From an uncultured Oleiphilus sp. (GTDB lineage Bacteria; Pseudomonadota; Gammaproteobacteria; Pseudomonadales; Oleiphilaceae): DNA of 32,170 nucleotides. The notes beneath the pieces were generated by a model. It did not search any database. It had not been told where the DNA came from and saw only the letters and a program-made list of their open reading frames with translations. Positions 1 to 9,258 of the stretch are shown in pieces (position 1 is the first letter of the stretch; each line of letters starts with the position of its first letter). The translations under genes and the position numbers were made by a program. Location: NCBI GenBank assembly GCA_913020045.1, contig CAJWBE010000040.1:1-32170 (forward strand), in the 5' to 3' direction.

Positions 1-125
1 CTTAGGATTTCTCCGTCGTAACCGGTAACCCGCACACCTGCAGCACGCGCTAAAGGTACATGCTGTGATACAAATGCTTCAAGCTCGTCGGCGTTCACTG
101 CCGTCACAAATTGCTCTGTACTCAC
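1..125 (-). CDS. Partial YiiD-C-type thioesterase, N-terminal 41 codons
   Basis: The reading frame enters from the left window edge and begins at a GTG codon (125-123). An AGGAG ribosome binding site lies 7 bases upstream. The visible peptide begins MSTEQFVTAVNADELEAF and continues through PLARAAGVRV and YDGEIL. From memory this resembles the start of the YiiD C-terminal (PF09500-like, hot-dog fold) putative thioesterase family, where a 'P-L-x-x-A-x-G-V-x-V' stretch and a 'DG' turn recur. Only about a quarter of a typical ~150-residue protein is visible, so the family call is tentative. The gene follows pnp on the same strand but sits beyond its terminator, so it is probably transcribed separately. 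I saw no convincing promoter in the 86 bases between them. Confidence 0.6.
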   Translation of the reverse strand, partial: MSTEQFVTAVNADELEAFVSQHVPLARAAGVRVTGYDGEIL

Positions 126-211
126 CCACTCTCTCCTATTCTTATTTGCTACCCAACAACTTCAGCAGAATAACACTTACCCGAAACGAATATGCTCACT
201 TTGTTGCAGGC

Positions 212-238
212 AAAAAAAAGGAGGCTAGTAGCCTCCTT
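212..238 (-). terminator. Intrinsic terminator of pnp
   Basis: An inverted repeat AAGGAGGCTA/TAGCCTCCTT is centred near 228. On the minus strand it is followed immediately by eight T residues (212-219). It lies 34 bases past the pnp stop codon and should end the rpsO-pnp transcript. Confidence 0.85.
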
Positions 239-271
239 CTTATTCTAAACACGGCACATTGGCCTTGTTTA

Positions 272-2365
272 CTAGCCTTCTTCAGACATTTCTTTCATGC
301 TCAGTTTGATACGGCCACGGTTATCAACATCAAGAACCTTAACCTTAACCATCTGGCCTTCAGACAATACGTCAGTCACATTCTCAACACGCTCGTTAGA
401 GATTTGAGAAATATGTACCAAGCCGTCTTTACCCGGAAGAATGTTGACGAATGCGCCGAAGTCTACGATACGCTCAACTTTGCCTTCGTATACTTGGCCA
501 ATTTCAGCTTCAGCAGTGATTGACATCACTTTGTCGACTGCGGCCTGCGCTGCTTCTTTATTCTCTGCATAAATGCGGATAGAACCATCGTCTTCAATAT
601 CAACTGAAGCACCAGTTTCTTCTGTAATCGAGCGGATCGTTGCACCACCCTTACCAATTACGTCACGAATCTTATCTGGGTGAACACTCATGGTTAGCAT
701 CGCAGGCGCTTTGTCCGATACTGCATCACGAGGGGTATCAATGACTTTAGCCATTTCACCCAAAATGTGGATACGTGCATCGTGAGCTTGCTTCAACGCA
801 ATCTCCATGATTTCTTCATTGATACCTTCGATTTTGATATCCATCTGCAATGCAGTAATACCTTCGTCAGTACCAGCAACTTTAAAGTCCATATCGCCAA
901 GGTGATCTTCGTCACCCAAGATATCAGTCAGAACAGCAAAGCCTGCGTCTTCTTTCACCAAGCCCATTGCGATACCCGCCACTGGCGCAGCAAGTGGTAC
1001 ACCGGCATCCATCAATGCCAACGAGCTACCACATACTGATGCCATTGAGCTTGAACCGTTAGATTCAGTGATCTCTGACACCATACGAACTGAGTATGGG
1101 AATTCTTCAATGTTAGGCATCAATGACTGAACGCCACGCTTAGCTAGCTTACCGTGACCAATTTCACGACGGCCCGGCGCGCCCATACGACCACACTCAC
1201 CTACTGAGTAAGGAGGGAAGTTGTAGTGCAACATGAAGTGTTCTTTGTATTCGCCCGCTAATGCGTCAACGATTTGTGCATCACGCATGGTGCCCAACGT
1301 TGCTGCCACAATGGCTTGTGTCTCGCCACGTGTGAACAAAGCTGACCCGTGTGCGTTAGGTAGCACACCAACTTCGACAGAGATAGGACGAACGGTAGCG
1401 TTATCACGACCGTCGATACGCGGCTCGCCAGCGATGATTCGACCACGAACTACTTTCTTCTCTAGCTTACTGAAGTAACCTTTAACGTCTTCTTCAGAAG
1501 GCGCATTTTCTTCGCCCGTCGCTAAAGTTTCTAGTGCTTTAGTACGCAACTCGCCCAGTGCGTTATAACGTTCCATTTTATCGCTAATCGAGTACGCAGC
1601 GCTGATGCCATCGGCGTAAGCTGATTCGATTGAAGAGACCAAGTCAGTGTTAACCGCTTCTGGCGTCCAGTCCCAAGCAGGCGTACCGACTTCAGCAGCA
1701 AACTCTTTTACAGCCGTTACAACTGCTTGCATTGAGTTGTGTGCGAACAATACTGCCCCCAACATCTCATCTTCTGTTAGCTCTTGCGCTTCTGACTCAA
1801 CCATCAACACTGCATCTTGCGTACCTGCAACGATCATGTTCAACAAAGAATCTTCAAGATATTCATTTGTTGGGTTTAGTTCGTAACCGTTTTCGTCAGT
1901 GAAGCCAACACGTGCTGCACCAATTGGGCCGCTGAACGGAATACCAGAAATTGCTAACGCCGCTGACGTACCAATCATTGCTGCGATATCAGGATCTTGT
2001 GTTTTGTTCGCAGACATCACCTGACAAACAACTTGTACTTCGTTGATAAAACCATTCGGGAACAAAGGACGAATCGGGCGATCGATCAAGCGCGATGTCA
2101 GTGTTTCTTTTTCCGAAGGACGGTTTTCACGTTTGATGTAGCCGCCTGGGATTTTACCAATAGAGTATTGCTTCTCTTGGTAGTGTACTGATAGTGGGAA
2201 AAAGTCTTGCCCTGGTTTTGCTTTCTTTGCTGCTGTGACAGCAACTAGAACAACCGTATCGTCAACGGTGACTAATACTGAACCTTCCGCTTGACGTGCA
2301 ACACGTCCAGTTTCGAGGGTGACTGTTGAATTACCATATTGAAATTGCTTAGTTACGGGATTCAC
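272..2365 (-). CDS. pnp: Polyribonucleotide nucleotidyltransferase (PNPase)
   Basis: PNPase is a phosphorolytic 3'-5' exoribonuclease that releases nucleoside diphosphates; it works alone and with RNase E in the RNA degradosome. The 697-residue protein matches E. coli PNPase (711) almost throughout. It has two RNase PH-like domains (about 10-220 and 315-545), including [15 protein letters not shown] and [17 protein letters not shown]. These are followed by a KH domain with [11 protein letters not shown] near 560-570, then an S1 domain ([17 protein letters not shown]) near the C-terminus. The start is GTG with AAGGAG five bases upstream, giving [11 protein letters not shown], which aligns with the E. 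coli start. It lies downstream of rpsO, as in enterobacteria and pseudomonads, with a terminator and a structured leader between them. The tail after the S1 domain is short. Confidence 0.97.
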   Translation of the reverse strand: MNPVTKQFQYGNSTVTLETGRVARQAEGSVLVTVDDTVVLVAVTAAKKAKPGQDFFPLSVHYQEKQYSIGKIPGGYIKRENRPSEKETLTSRLIDRPIRPLFPNGFINEVQVVCQVMSANKTQDPDIAAMIGTSAALAISGIPFSGPIGAARVGFTDENGYELNPTNEYLEDSLLNMIVAGTQDAVLMVESEAQELTEDEMLGAVLFAHNSMQAVVTAVKEFAAEVGTPAWDWTPEAVNTDLVSSIESAYADGISAAYSISDKMERYNALGELRTKALETLATGEENAPSEEDVKGYFSKLEKKVVRGRIIAGEPRIDGRDNATVRPISVEVGVLPNAHGSALFTRGETQAIVAATLGTMRDAQIVDALAGEYKEHFMLHYNFPPYSVGECGRMGAPGRREIGHGKLAKRGVQSLMPNIEEFPYSVRMVSEITESNGSSSMASVCGSSLALMDAGVPLAAPVAGIAMGLVKEDAGFAVLTDILGDEDHLGDMDFKVAGTDEGITALQMDIKIEGINEEIMEIALKQAHDARIHILGEMAKVIDTPRDAVSDKAPAMLTMSVHPDKIRDVIGKGGATIRSITEETGASVDIEDDGSIRIYAENKEAAQAAVDKVMSITAEAEIGQVYEGKVERIVDFGAFVNILPGKDGLVHISQISNERVENVTDVLSEGQMVKVKVLDVDNRGRIKLSMKEMSEEG

Positions 2366-2392
2366 TTCCGCTCCTTCTTTTTAAGATATAGA

Positions 2393-2442
2393 CAGAGCTT
2401 TACAGGCCATCTTCGACTAAAGCTTTATGCGTGAAGGCTCTG
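2393..2442 (-). promoter_or_regulatory. pnp 5' leader stem-loop
   Basis: On the minus strand CAGAGC near 2442-2437 can pair with GCTCTG at 2398-2393. The interior holds further GCC..GGC and TTC..GAA pairing and an AAAGCTTT palindrome. It lies 28 bases upstream of the pnp start, between the rpsO terminator and pnp. In E. coli the pnp leader forms a long hairpin cut by RNase III that underlies PNPase autoregulation. The position here fits such a role, but pairing is imperfect and function is inferred. No clear promoter was found between 2443 and 2544. Confidence 0.45.
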
Positions 2443-2544
2443 GATTAACCAAAACACTCAGCTATAAAACTTTAACGATACTCTATAAAACTCACTTTAA
2501 ATTACTGATTGGTATTCACTAAATACTTAACTAATACCACTAAC

Positions 2545-2585
2545 AAAAAAATACCGGGCCACCCGCCAACGCAAGCAACCCGGTA
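2545..2585 (-). terminator. Intrinsic terminator after rpsO
   Basis: A 7-bp stem TACCGGG/CCCGGTA (2552-2558 with 2579-2585) encloses a 20-base loop that may pair further. On the minus strand it is followed by seven T residues (2545-2551). It lies 64 bases beyond the rpsO stop and separates rpsO from pnp; leaky read-through is usual at this position. Confidence 0.75.
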
Positions 2586-2649
2586 CTTTTAATTTTTATA
2601 TCTAACTCGCCCAATCTGCTTAAGCATATTGATACGTTTCAAATACTTA

Positions 2650-2919
2650 TTAACGACGTAGACCTAAACGACCGATAACGGCTACGTAACGCTCTGCGTT
2701 TTTGCCTTTCAAATAATCCAACAACTTACGACGTTGGTTTACCATACGAATCAAACCACGACGTGAGTGGTGATCGTGATTGTTCTCTTTAAAGTGTGAT
2801 TGCAGTTTATTGATGTTAGCCGTCAACAATGCAACTTGTACTTCAGGTGAACCAGTATCACCTTCTGCTTGCTGGTAATCTGCAACGATAGCTGCTTTTT
2901 CTTGAGCACTTAGTGCCAT
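2650..2919 (-). CDS. rpsO: 30S ribosomal protein S15
   Basis: S15 is a primary 16S rRNA-binding protein that organises the small-subunit platform and takes part in bridge B4 with the 50S subunit. The 89-residue product has exactly the usual length and carries the family hallmarks: [20 protein letters not shown], the rRNA-binding [19 protein letters not shown] stretch, and the terminal RLGLRR. The ATG has a GAGGA site seven bases upstream. It sits between truB and pnp, the standard order. The upstream gap holds two hairpins (separate entry) that could form an S15 autoregulatory operator. Confidence 0.98.
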   Translation of the reverse strand: MALSAQEKAAIVADYQQAEGDTGSPEVQVALLTANINKLQSHFKENNHDHHSRRGLIRMVNQRRKLLDYLKGKNAERYVAVIGRLGLRR

Positions 2920-2934
2920 AGTCTTTTCCTCAAT

Positions 2935-3018
2935 ATGCGTTTATTAAAACCATCGACACCACGCATAGATACAGCGCCAACGGGAGTGCGATTTCTGTCT
3001 CTAGACAAAGATCCGCAC
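2935..3018 (-). promoter_or_regulatory. rpsO leader: two stem-loops, candidate S15 operator
   Basis: On the minus strand, between truB and rpsO, a long hairpin occupies 3018-2986. GTGCG pairs with CGCAC, then about ten more pairs follow with one bulge and one mismatch. A second potential stem, ATGCGT (2966-2961) with ACGCAT (2940-2935), ends just before the rpsO Shine-Dalgarno. In E. coli S15 represses its own mRNA through a two-hairpin/pseudoknot leader. Similar placement suggests the same logic; the sequence does not prove it. Confidence 0.4.
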
Positions 3019-3024
3019 AGAAAA

Positions 3025-3969
3025 CTAAATTGTGTCGCTCGCTGAAAAATTCACGAGCCGCTCGGGTTTTACTTCACCATCTGAACTGACGGTTACCACC
3101 CCGGCAAACACCTCTGAACCCGGTGCTTTTTCGTCTTCGGTATACAGGCGGCAAAGGCCCGTAATTTCAGACGGCGGTATTCTAACTGCTTGACCGTGCA
3201 ATATCGAGCTTCCCAGAGCACTATTTACAAAAATACGCGGTAAATTTGGCAACAAGGCGTCAACCGGCAACAGAAAAGCATCCAAAACGGCATTATCCCC
3301 GTCACACGCCTCTAGTCTCTCAAGCGTCACCGCCTGATCTAACGAAAAATGGCCCGCCTTGAAACGGCGCAGCATTGAGACATGAGCACCACAACCCATT
3401 GATTTACCGATATCTTCAACCAAGGAACGAATATAAGTCCCCTTCGAACACACCACTGTTAAATCCAGTTCTGACTCGCGCTGTTCTGTTAATTCAAGTT
3501 GAAAAATTGTGACTGGCCGAGCCGGACGTTCAATTTCGATTCCCTTGCGGGCGTACTCATATAAAGGTCGACCCTCATGTTTCAAGGCAGAGTACATTGA
3601 AGGGACCTGCTTGATATCGCCGCGAAATGGCAGCAGTAGCTCATCAAGCTGCGCTGCGCTCAAGACAGGTACGTCATTCGTAGCAACCACTTCACCTTCA
3701 CTATCGCCTGTGGTGCGGATCTCGCCCAAGGTCGCCGTTGTAAAGTAGCCCTTATCCGCATCAAGAAGATATTTTGAGAACTTTGTCGCCTCGCCGAGGC
3801 AAATTGGCAGAACGCCAGTTGCAAGCGGGTCAAGACTGCCCGTATGACCGCCTTTTTGGGCGGTAAACAGCCTTCGAACCTTTTGCAAAACGCCATTGGA
3901 AGAGAAGCCTTGCGGTTTATCTAATATCAGTACGCCATCAAGCGCACGACCTTTACGTCGTCTAGCCAA
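3025..3969 (-). CDS. truB: tRNA pseudouridine(55) synthase
   Basis: TruB isomerises U55 in the T-loop of nearly all tRNAs and also acts as a tRNA-folding chaperone. The 314-residue product is the same length as the E. coli enzyme. Motif I (DGVLILDKPQGFSSN, about 11-25) precedes the catalytic loop HTGSLDPLATGVLPICLGEA, with the catalytic Asp at 47. The RNA-binding segment CSKGTYIRSLVEDIG follows. The C-terminal part (about 245-310) corresponds to the PUA-like extension. Translation appears to start at TTG, since no in-frame ATG lies near the position that aligns with the E. coli start. It follows rbfA after 16 bases and precedes rpsO in the nusA-infB operon. Confidence 0.95.
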   Translation of the reverse strand: MARRRKGRALDGVLILDKPQGFSSNGVLQKVRRLFTAQKGGHTGSLDPLATGVLPICLGEATKFSKYLLDADKGYFTTATLGEIRTTGDSEGEVVATNDVPVLSAAQLDELLLPFRGDIKQVPSMYSALKHEGRPLYEYARKGIEIERPARPVTIFQLELTEQRESELDLTVVCSKGTYIRSLVEDIGKSMGCGAHVSMLRRFKAGHFSLDQAVTLERLEACDGDNAVLDAFLLPVDALLPNLPRIFVNSALGSSILHGQAVRIPPSEITGLCRLYTEDEKAPGSEVFAGVVTVSSDGEVKPERLVNFSASDTI

Positions 3970-3985
3970 TCTCTATCCAGCTCTA

Positions 3986-4429
3986 CTAAGTATCGTCGTG
4001 TTTGTTAGCGCTTTGATCAGCGGATGAGGTGTCATCATCACCAACGACTTCATTTTCTGAGTCTTTGGCGCGAGCCTGCCTAATCAAACCATCAAGCCTA
4101 CGACCCTCCCCTACCGACGCGTCAAAATGAAAACGCAACTGCGGAATGGTTCGTAGTTTAATCAGGCGACTTAACTCGCTACGAAGGAAGCCCGCAGCAC
4201 CATTAAGTATTTTGATCGTTGACTTCACTTCATCAGAGTCTTCTGTCACATCGTCAATCGTTAGTAACGTGACATACACTTCTGCATAGCCCAAGTCCTT
4301 TGATACCAACACCTGATTCACAGTCACCATGCCAACACGCGGATCTTTAACCGAGTGACGAATCAACTCGGCTAAATCTCGCTGTATTTGATCAGCAATT
4401 CGGTCTGTACGCTTAAATTCTCTAGCCAT
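3986..4429 (-). CDS. rbfA: 30S ribosome-binding factor A
   Basis: RbfA is a KH-type cold-shock protein that binds the pre-30S particle near helix 1 of 16S rRNA and aids late maturation. The product (147 residues) begins MAREFKRTDRIADQIQRDL. It contains VKDPRVGMVTVNQVLVSKDLGYAEVYVTLL and LRTIPQLRFHFDASVGEGRRLDGLI, both family signatures. I chose the ATG at 4429 over a TTG 15 bases upstream because it aligns with E. coli and the TTG lacks a spaced ribosome binding site. The acidic tail (about 125-147) is longer than the core fold needs. It lies 39 bases past infB and 16 before truB. Confidence 0.95.
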   Translation of the reverse strand: MAREFKRTDRIADQIQRDLAELIRHSVKDPRVGMVTVNQVLVSKDLGYAEVYVTLLTIDDVTEDSDEVKSTIKILNGAAGFLRSELSRLIKLRTIPQLRFHFDASVGEGRRLDGLIRQARAKDSENEVVGDDDTSSADQSANKHDDT

Positions 4430-4468
4430 ACTAGTAATCACCAACCTGAACGTGCATCAATCGACCCA

Positions 4469-6964
4469 TCAAGACAATGTTCGCTCAACAGAGACTTTAT
4501 CGAAGACTTCGATTTTATCGCCAACTTTAACGTCGTAGTTTTTGACTCCGATACCACACTCAGTACCTGAACGAACTTCGTTTACGTCGTCTTTAAAACG
4601 TCGTAAAGATTCTAGCTCGCCTTCAAAAATAACGATGTCATCACGTAAGACGCGAATCTTCTTGTTACGGTAAATAGTGCCTTCTAACACCATACAACCT
4701 GCAACTTGACCAAACTTAGGCGACTTAAATACGTCTCGCACTTCCGCAATACCGACAATATCTTCGCGGAACTCAGGGGCTAACATCCCCGTCAATGCTT
4801 GTTTAACATGATCAATGATTTCATAGATCACGCTGTAGTAGCGCAAGTCTAAACCTTCTTCTTCGATCACTTTTCTTGCCGACGCATCAGCTCGTACATT
4901 AAAGCCGACAATGACTGCATTTGTTGCTAAAGCAAGGTTTGCATCTGTCTCGGCAATACCACCAACACCGCTTGAAACGATCTTGACTTGAACCTCTTCG
5001 TTACCGATCTCGTTCAGTGCTGCGGTCAATGCTTCAAGCGAGCCACGCACGTCTGTCTTGAGAACGATATTCAAATTCTTAACTTCTTCAGCGCCCATGT
5101 TCTCGAATAGGTTCTCAAGCTTCGCAGCTTGCTGACGCTGCAAACGATCCTTACGACTTCTGTCTGAACGGAATTCCGCCAGCTCACGCGCTTTACGCTC
5201 GTCAGCAACCACAACAAATTCGTCGCCAGCATCAGGCGTACCGTTCAAGCCAAGAATTTCGACAGGGATAGAAGGTCCAGCTTCCGCTGCTTTCTTACCC
5301 GCTTCGTCTAGCATCGCTTTAACACGCCCGTAAAAACTGCCCGCTAGAACCATATCGCCGCGCTTCAATGTACCGTTTTGTACCAATACAGTAGACACTG
5401 CACCACGGCCTTTATCTAGCCTAGATTCAACGACGACACCTTTAGCAGGAACATCTTTAACCGCTTTCAATTCCAACATTTCAGACTGAAGAAGCACCGC
5501 ATCCAGCAGAGCATCGACACCTTCGCCGGTGTGAGCTGACACAGGAATAAACTGAACGTCACCGCCCCAATCTTCAGGAATGACATCTTTCGCGGCTAAC
5601 TCATTCTTAACGCGATCAGGATCAACGCCTTCTTTGTCCATTTTGTTAATCGCTACAACCAAAGGTACGCCAGCAGCACGTGCGTGCTGAACCGCTTCTT
5701 CAGTTTGTGGCATAACGCCATCATCGGCAGCAACCACCAGAATAACGATATCTGTACACTGTGCACCACGTGCTCGCATTGCAGTAAACGCCGCGTGTCC
5801 GGGTGTATCAAGGAACGAGATCATTCCGTGCCCCGTTTCGACGTGATAAGCGCCAATGTGCTGCGTAATCCCACCAGACTCTCCCGCAGCGACTTTAGCG
5901 CGACGAATGTAATCCAACAGTGATGTCTTACCATGATCTACGTGACCCATCACACTCACGACAGGTGCTCTAGGCACTTCGTCGCCAGCATAGTCAATGC
6001 TTTCCAATACTTCGTTTTCCAAAGCATCGTCTTGCACTAGTTTGACTTTATGGCCCATTTCTTCAACGACGAGCGTGGCCGTTTCTTGGTCGATGGACTG
6101 ATTGACCGTGACCATCACGCCCATTCCCATCAATACTTTCACGACAGCTACGCCCTTAACAGACATCTTGTCGGCCAATTCACTGACAACAACCGTGTCA
6201 CTAATCGATACTTCTTTGCTCACAGGAGACACCGGTTTTTCAAATGCATGTGTTCGCTTAACCTTCTTCTTCGCTTTAAGGCGGCGAGGCTGCTCAACTT
6301 CTTGCTCTTCAAGGCTAATGGCCTTCAAAGGGTCAACCAAATCTTCTTCACGCTGACGCGGACCACGATGTCCAGCAGACTTCGTATGCTTCTTAGGCCG
6401 GTCTTCATCTTTCTCTTCGTGCGGCTTTTTCTTGTGCTTCTTCTTACCTTTACCATCTTGTTCAGCTGGGGGAGCAACTGCTTGAACGGGCGCAGGAGCA
6501 GACTTAGGCTTCTTAGCCTCTTCTGCAGCTTTCGCCTTGGCCTGCTCTTCTTCTGCTAAACGCTGCTTTTCGGCTTCAGCTTTTTTAGCCGCCTCTTCAG
6601 CTGACTTCTTAGCTTCTAATTCCGCTTCTTCTTTTTGCTGCGCTTCCAGCTCAGCAGACATGTCTGGCCGCTTCACATAAGTTCGCTTTTTACGAACCTC
6701 AACATTAACCGTTTTAGTTTTGCCTTGGCCACCCGACATTTTAAGCGTCGAAGTTGTTTTACGCTTTAAAGTAATGCGCTTTGGCTCGCCATCTGCATCA
6801 CCATGACTACGCTTCAAAAATGCTAAAAGATCTTTCTTTTCTTCATCTGAAACGACGCCACTTTCACTTCGCTTTGCGAGGCCGGCATCTTCTATTTGCT
6901 TCAACAGTCTTTCGACTGGAGCGCCGATATCTTCAGCCAGCTGCTTTACTGTTACTTCTGACAT
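4469..6964 (-). CDS. infB: Translation initiation factor IF-2
   Basis: IF-2 is the GTPase that delivers initiator fMet-tRNA to the 30S subunit and promotes 50S joining. The protein has 831 residues. An N-terminal IF2_N subdomain covers about 1-50. A long charged K/E/A-rich linker (about 100-240) is probably helical and in part disordered. A second IF2_N-type module (about 250-310) precedes the G domain. The G domain shows G1 GHVDHGKT at 340-347, G3 DTPGH at 386-390 and G4 NKMD at 440-443; beta-barrel domains and the fMet-tRNA-binding C2 domain follow. The start is ATG, 24 bases after nusA. Internal starts giving shorter IF-2 forms are known in E. coli; I could not assign any here. Confidence 0.97.
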   Translation of the reverse strand: MSEVTVKQLAEDIGAPVERLLKQIEDAGLAKRSESGVVSDEEKKDLLAFLKRSHGDADGEPKRITLKRKTTSTLKMSGGQGKTKTVNVEVRKKRTYVKRPDMSAELEAQQKEEAELEAKKSAEEAAKKAEAEKQRLAEEEQAKAKAAEEAKKPKSAPAPVQAVAPPAEQDGKGKKKHKKKPHEEKDEDRPKKHTKSAGHRGPRQREEDLVDPLKAISLEEQEVEQPRRLKAKKKVKRTHAFEKPVSPVSKEVSISDTVVVSELADKMSVKGVAVVKVLMGMGVMVTVNQSIDQETATLVVEEMGHKVKLVQDDALENEVLESIDYAGDEVPRAPVVSVMGHVDHGKTSLLDYIRRAKVAAGESGGITQHIGAYHVETGHGMISFLDTPGHAAFTAMRARGAQCTDIVILVVAADDGVMPQTEEAVQHARAAGVPLVVAINKMDKEGVDPDRVKNELAAKDVIPEDWGGDVQFIPVSAHTGEGVDALLDAVLLQSEMLELKAVKDVPAKGVVVESRLDKGRGAVSTVLVQNGTLKRGDMVLAGSFYGRVKAMLDEAGKKAAEAGPSIPVEILGLNGTPDAGDEFVVVADERKARELAEFRSDRSRKDRLQRQQAAKLENLFENMGAEEVKNLNIVLKTDVRGSLEALTAALNEIGNEEVQVKIVSSGVGGIAETDANLALATNAVIVGFNVRADASARKVIEEEGLDLRYYSVIYEIIDHVKQALTGMLAPEFREDIVGIAEVRDVFKSPKFGQVAGCMVLEGTIYRNKKIRVLRDDIVIFEGELESLRRFKDDVNEVRSGTECGIGVKNYDVKVGDKIEVFDKVSVERTLS

Positions 6965-6988
6965 GACAATTCTCCTGACTTACGTCGA

Positions 6989-8485
6989 TTAATCCTGGCC
7001 TTCAAACCATGGTGCACGCGCAGTCATAATCAGCTGCCCCGCTCGTTCTTCATTCATACCATCAATTTCCAGCATCTCGTCTACCGACTGTTCCGCCAAG
7101 TCTTCCATGGTAATAATCCCTTTACTCGCTAAAACGAGCGCCAGGTGCTTATCCATTCCGTCCATAGTCAGTAAGTCTTCAGCAGGCTCACCCGCCTCCA
7201 ACTGTTCTTCTGACGCTAACGCAGCGTTCAACAACGAATCTTTTGCTCGTCGACGTAGCTCTTCTACGATATCTTCATCAAATGCTTCTATTGATAGCAT
7301 CTCTTCAAGCGGCACGTAGGCGATCTCTTCGAGAGTTGTAAAGCCCTCGTTGACTAACTCAAGCGCAAGATCTTCGTCAATATCCAGTTTTTCAACAAAC
7401 ACCTCAATGTACTTAGATGCCTCTTGTTCTTGCTGCTGACCGGCTTCTTCCTCGGTCATCACATTAAGTTCCCAGCCAGTCAACTCAGCCGCCAAACGTA
7501 CGTTCTGGCCAGCGCGACCAATGGCCATTGCTAAGTTTTCAGCAGCAACCGCCACATCCATAGAATGTGTATCTTCATCAACAACAATCGATGCAACCTC
7601 AGCAGGCGCCATTGCGTTAACAACGAGCTGTGCGGGGTTATCGTCCCACATCACAATATCTACTCGCTCATTACCCAGCTCACCGGAAACCGCCTGAACT
7701 CGAGCGCCTCGCATACCAACACACGCACCCACAGGGTCTATCCGTTTGTCGTTTGTTTTAACGGCGATTTTTGCTCGTGAACCCGGGTCACGAGCGGCAC
7801 CTCGAATTTCGATCACTTCTTCCGAAATCTCCGGCACTTCAATCCTGAACAACTCAATCAGCATTGCAGGCGCAGTTCGGCTCAAAATAAGCTGAGGGCC
7901 ACGAGGCTCAACACGAATTTCTTCAAGTAAAGCTCGAACCCTATCGCCCATGCGGAAAACTTCCCGAGCGACTAAGTTTTCTCTCGGCAACAATGCTTCT
8001 GCATTACTACCCAGATCAACGATTACGTTATCTCGCGTCACTTTCTTAACGGTACCCGAAACCAACTCGCCTAACCGGTCGCGATAGTTATCTACAATTT
8101 TTTCTCGCTCAGCTTCACGAACCTTTTGAACAATAATTTGTTTCGCGGCCTGCGCACCAATACGACCAAACGCGACGGACTCGACTTCTTCGATATATTC
8201 GTCGCCCGGCTTCAAGTCAGGACTAATTTCCTCTGCTTCCTGGAACGTCAGCTCGGTTCCCAGTGTCGGAACTGATTCATTATCAACAATAATCCAGCGT
8301 CTAAATGTTTCGTATCCGCCAGTCTTACGGTCAATATTGACGTAGACATCTGCATTTTCTTCGTCGTCGTAGCGCTTTTTCGTTGCTGTTGCTAAAGCCA
8401 GCTCTATTGCTTCAAAAATGACATCCTTATCGACGCCTTTCTCATTAGAAACCGCTTCAACCACTAGCAATATTTCTTTGTTCAT
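6989..8485 (-). CDS. nusA: Transcription termination/antitermination factor NusA
   Basis: NusA binds RNA polymerase, enhances pausing and intrinsic termination, and joins antitermination complexes. The product is 498 residues from the ATG at 8485. That start gives [17 protein letters not shown], matching E. coli. A longer frame reading 10 residues upstream is not needed. The NusA N-terminal domain occupies about 1-125 and S1 about 135-200. Two KH domains follow, with [20 protein letters not shown] and [15 protein letters not shown] then [11 protein letters not shown]. Two acidic helix-hairpin-helix repeats sit near 365-490, as in gammaproteobacterial NusA. The gene is 26 bases downstream of rimP in the rimP-nusA-infB operon. 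NusA is known to autoregulate this operon in E. coli, which matters for the terminators upstream of rimP. Confidence 0.97.
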   Translation of the reverse strand: MNKEILLVVEAVSNEKGVDKDVIFEAIELALATATKKRYDDEENADVYVNIDRKTGGYETFRRWIIVDNESVPTLGTELTFQEAEEISPDLKPGDEYIEEVESVAFGRIGAQAAKQIIVQKVREAEREKIVDNYRDRLGELVSGTVKKVTRDNVIVDLGSNAEALLPRENLVAREVFRMGDRVRALLEEIRVEPRGPQLILSRTAPAMLIELFRIEVPEISEEVIEIRGAARDPGSRAKIAVKTNDKRIDPVGACVGMRGARVQAVSGELGNERVDIVMWDDNPAQLVVNAMAPAEVASIVVDEDTHSMDVAVAAENLAMAIGRAGQNVRLAAELTGWELNVMTEEEAGQQQEQEASKYIEVFVEKLDIDEDLALELVNEGFTTLEEIAYVPLEEMLSIEAFDEDIVEELRRRAKDSLLNAALASEEQLEAGEPAEDLLTMDGMDKHLALVLASKGIITMEDLAEQSVDEMLEIDGMNEERAGQLIMTARAPWFEGQD

Positions 8486-8511
8486 CGCGTTACTTGCTCC
8501 AGTAATCAAAA

Positions 8512-9048
8512 TCAATCAAATTGTGGCACAACATTAGTTTTATCAATGCCTTCAAGCGGAAACAAGAACTCTTCCTGATCCACTTTAATCACGACATCAT
8601 TTCCTTCAACGCCAGCCAAAATACCTTTATATTTACGACGGCCTTCAAAAGCCATACGCAAACGTAATTCTACTAAGCTCCCGGTAAATCGCTTAAATTG
8701 TTCCACTGTGTATAAGGGACGATCTAGTCCAGGAGAGGACACTTCTAAGGTGTAATCATTTGCAATGGGGTCTTCAACATCTAACACCGCACTCAACTGC
8801 CGACTAACCTTTTCGCAATCTGCCAACTCAACGCCGCCCTGTTTTTGCGGGCGCTCATCGTCACTCGCCAAGGCATCTTCATCCGCCGCCGACTCTGCTG
8901 ATTCTGCGCTTTCAATATACACGCGCAACATCGACTGTTTACCCTGAGAAATAAATTCGATACCCCAGCATTCAAGGCCTAAACCTTCAACAACTGGACG
9001 AATCATTTCGTCCAGCAACTTAGTTTTTGCAGATGTTCGATTAGACAA
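8512..9048 (-). CDS. rimP: Ribosome maturation factor RimP
   Basis: RimP assists early 30S assembly, around S19 and the head domain. The frame encodes 178 residues with the family core [22 protein letters not shown], then [30 protein letters not shown] and a C-terminal Sm-like domain ending NVVPQFD. E. coli RimP is about 150 residues. The excess is an acidic Ser/Ala/Glu/Asp-rich insertion at about 47-70, between the first beta strands and the [11 protein letters not shown] helix. No in-frame ATG or GTG fits the alignment, so the TTG at 9048 is the likely start. Its Shine-Dalgarno is weak. The gene follows a leader with two terminator hairpins and a small ORF. Confidence 0.93.
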   Translation of the reverse strand: MSNRTSAKTKLLDEMIRPVVEGLGLECWGIEFISQGKQSMLRVYIESAESAESAADEDALASDDERPQKQGGVELADCEKVSRQLSAVLDVEDPIANDYTLEVSSPGLDRPLYTVEQFKRFTGSLVELRLRMAFEGRRKYKGILAGVEGNDVVIKVDQEEFLFPLEGIDKTNVVPQFD

Positions 9049-9076
9049 TAGACAACACCATTTTCAATATTTTTGC

Positions 9077-9093
9077 GGAGGTGATAGACCTCC
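9077..9093 (-). other. Hairpin with SD-like arm in the rimP leader
   Basis: On the minus strand GGAGGT (9093-9088) and ACCTCC (9082-9077) form a perfect 6-bp stem with a 5-base loop. It lies 28 bases before the rimP TTG. No poly-T follows, so it is not a terminator. The GGAGGT arm is a perfect anti-16S match but has no start codon at the right distance. It may be a standby or sequestered ribosome site. Confidence 0.4.
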
Positions 9094-9099
9094 AGAAAC

Positions 9100-9121
9100 A
9101 AAAAATGGGCATTACGCCCAT
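9100..9121 (-). terminator. Second terminator in the rimP-nusA leader
   Basis: ATGGGC and GCCCAT (9121-9116 with 9110-9105 on the minus strand) form a 6-bp stem with loop GTAAT, directly followed by a run of six T (9105-9100, the first overlapping the stem). It lies only 7 bases past the first leader terminator and 51 bases before the rimP start. Transcripts from the promoter at 9259-9287 must read through it to reach rimP. Confidence 0.7.
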
Positions 9122-9128
9122 CACTATT

Positions 9129-9156
9129 AAAAAGCCCCTTCAATGAGGGGCTTTTT
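9129..9156 (-). terminator. First terminator/attenuator in the rimP-nusA leader
   Basis: A perfect 10-bp stem AAAAAGCCCC/GGGGCTTTTT (9156-9147 with 9138-9129) has an 8-base loop. The five T residues of the descending arm form the U-tract. It lies downstream of the rimP operon promoter. The stop codon of the small leader ORF falls within its loop, so a terminating ribosome would cover the hairpin. Its symmetry means it could also act on plus-strand transcripts. Confidence 0.8.
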
Positions 9157-9232
9157 GCAAGACTTCTTTCGGAGGCCAAAACTTGGCGAACGCCAACATT
9201 TCGCGATCTAGCCTTAACGAACCCTCGTCCAT
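9140..9232 (-). CDS. Predicted 30-residue leader peptide upstream of rimP
   Basis: The ATG at 9232-9230 has an AAGGAG Shine-Dalgarno (9246-9241) eight bases upstream, about 20 bases from the predicted transcription start. The frame reads MDEGSLRLDREMLAFAKF, then WPPKEVLQKAPH, and stops at TGA (9142-9140) inside the loop of the first terminator hairpin. I recognise no domain or homologue. Its value is positional: promoter, ribosome site and overlap with a terminator resemble translation-coupled attenuators. The message also offers two mutually exclusive small hairpins around 9165-9196: TTGGCG with CGCCAA, or GCCAA with TTGGC. Expression is inferred, and a chance ORF remains possible. Confidence 0.5.
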   Translation of the reverse strand: MDEGSLRLDREMLAFAKFWPPKEVLQKAPH

Positions 9233-9258
9233 TGAAGCCACTCCTTTTAACGGTGCGC

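Noticed and set aside
2443-2544. Possible pnp promoter
   Set aside because: Several A/T-rich -10-like hexamers occur, but none has a -35 box at proper spacing.
6050-6559. A 169-codon plus-strand frame opposite infB
   Set aside because: It mirrors the Lys/Glu-rich linker of IF-2 and is rich in Phe, Leu and Arg. No promoter or ribosome site was seen; it is a shadow ORF.
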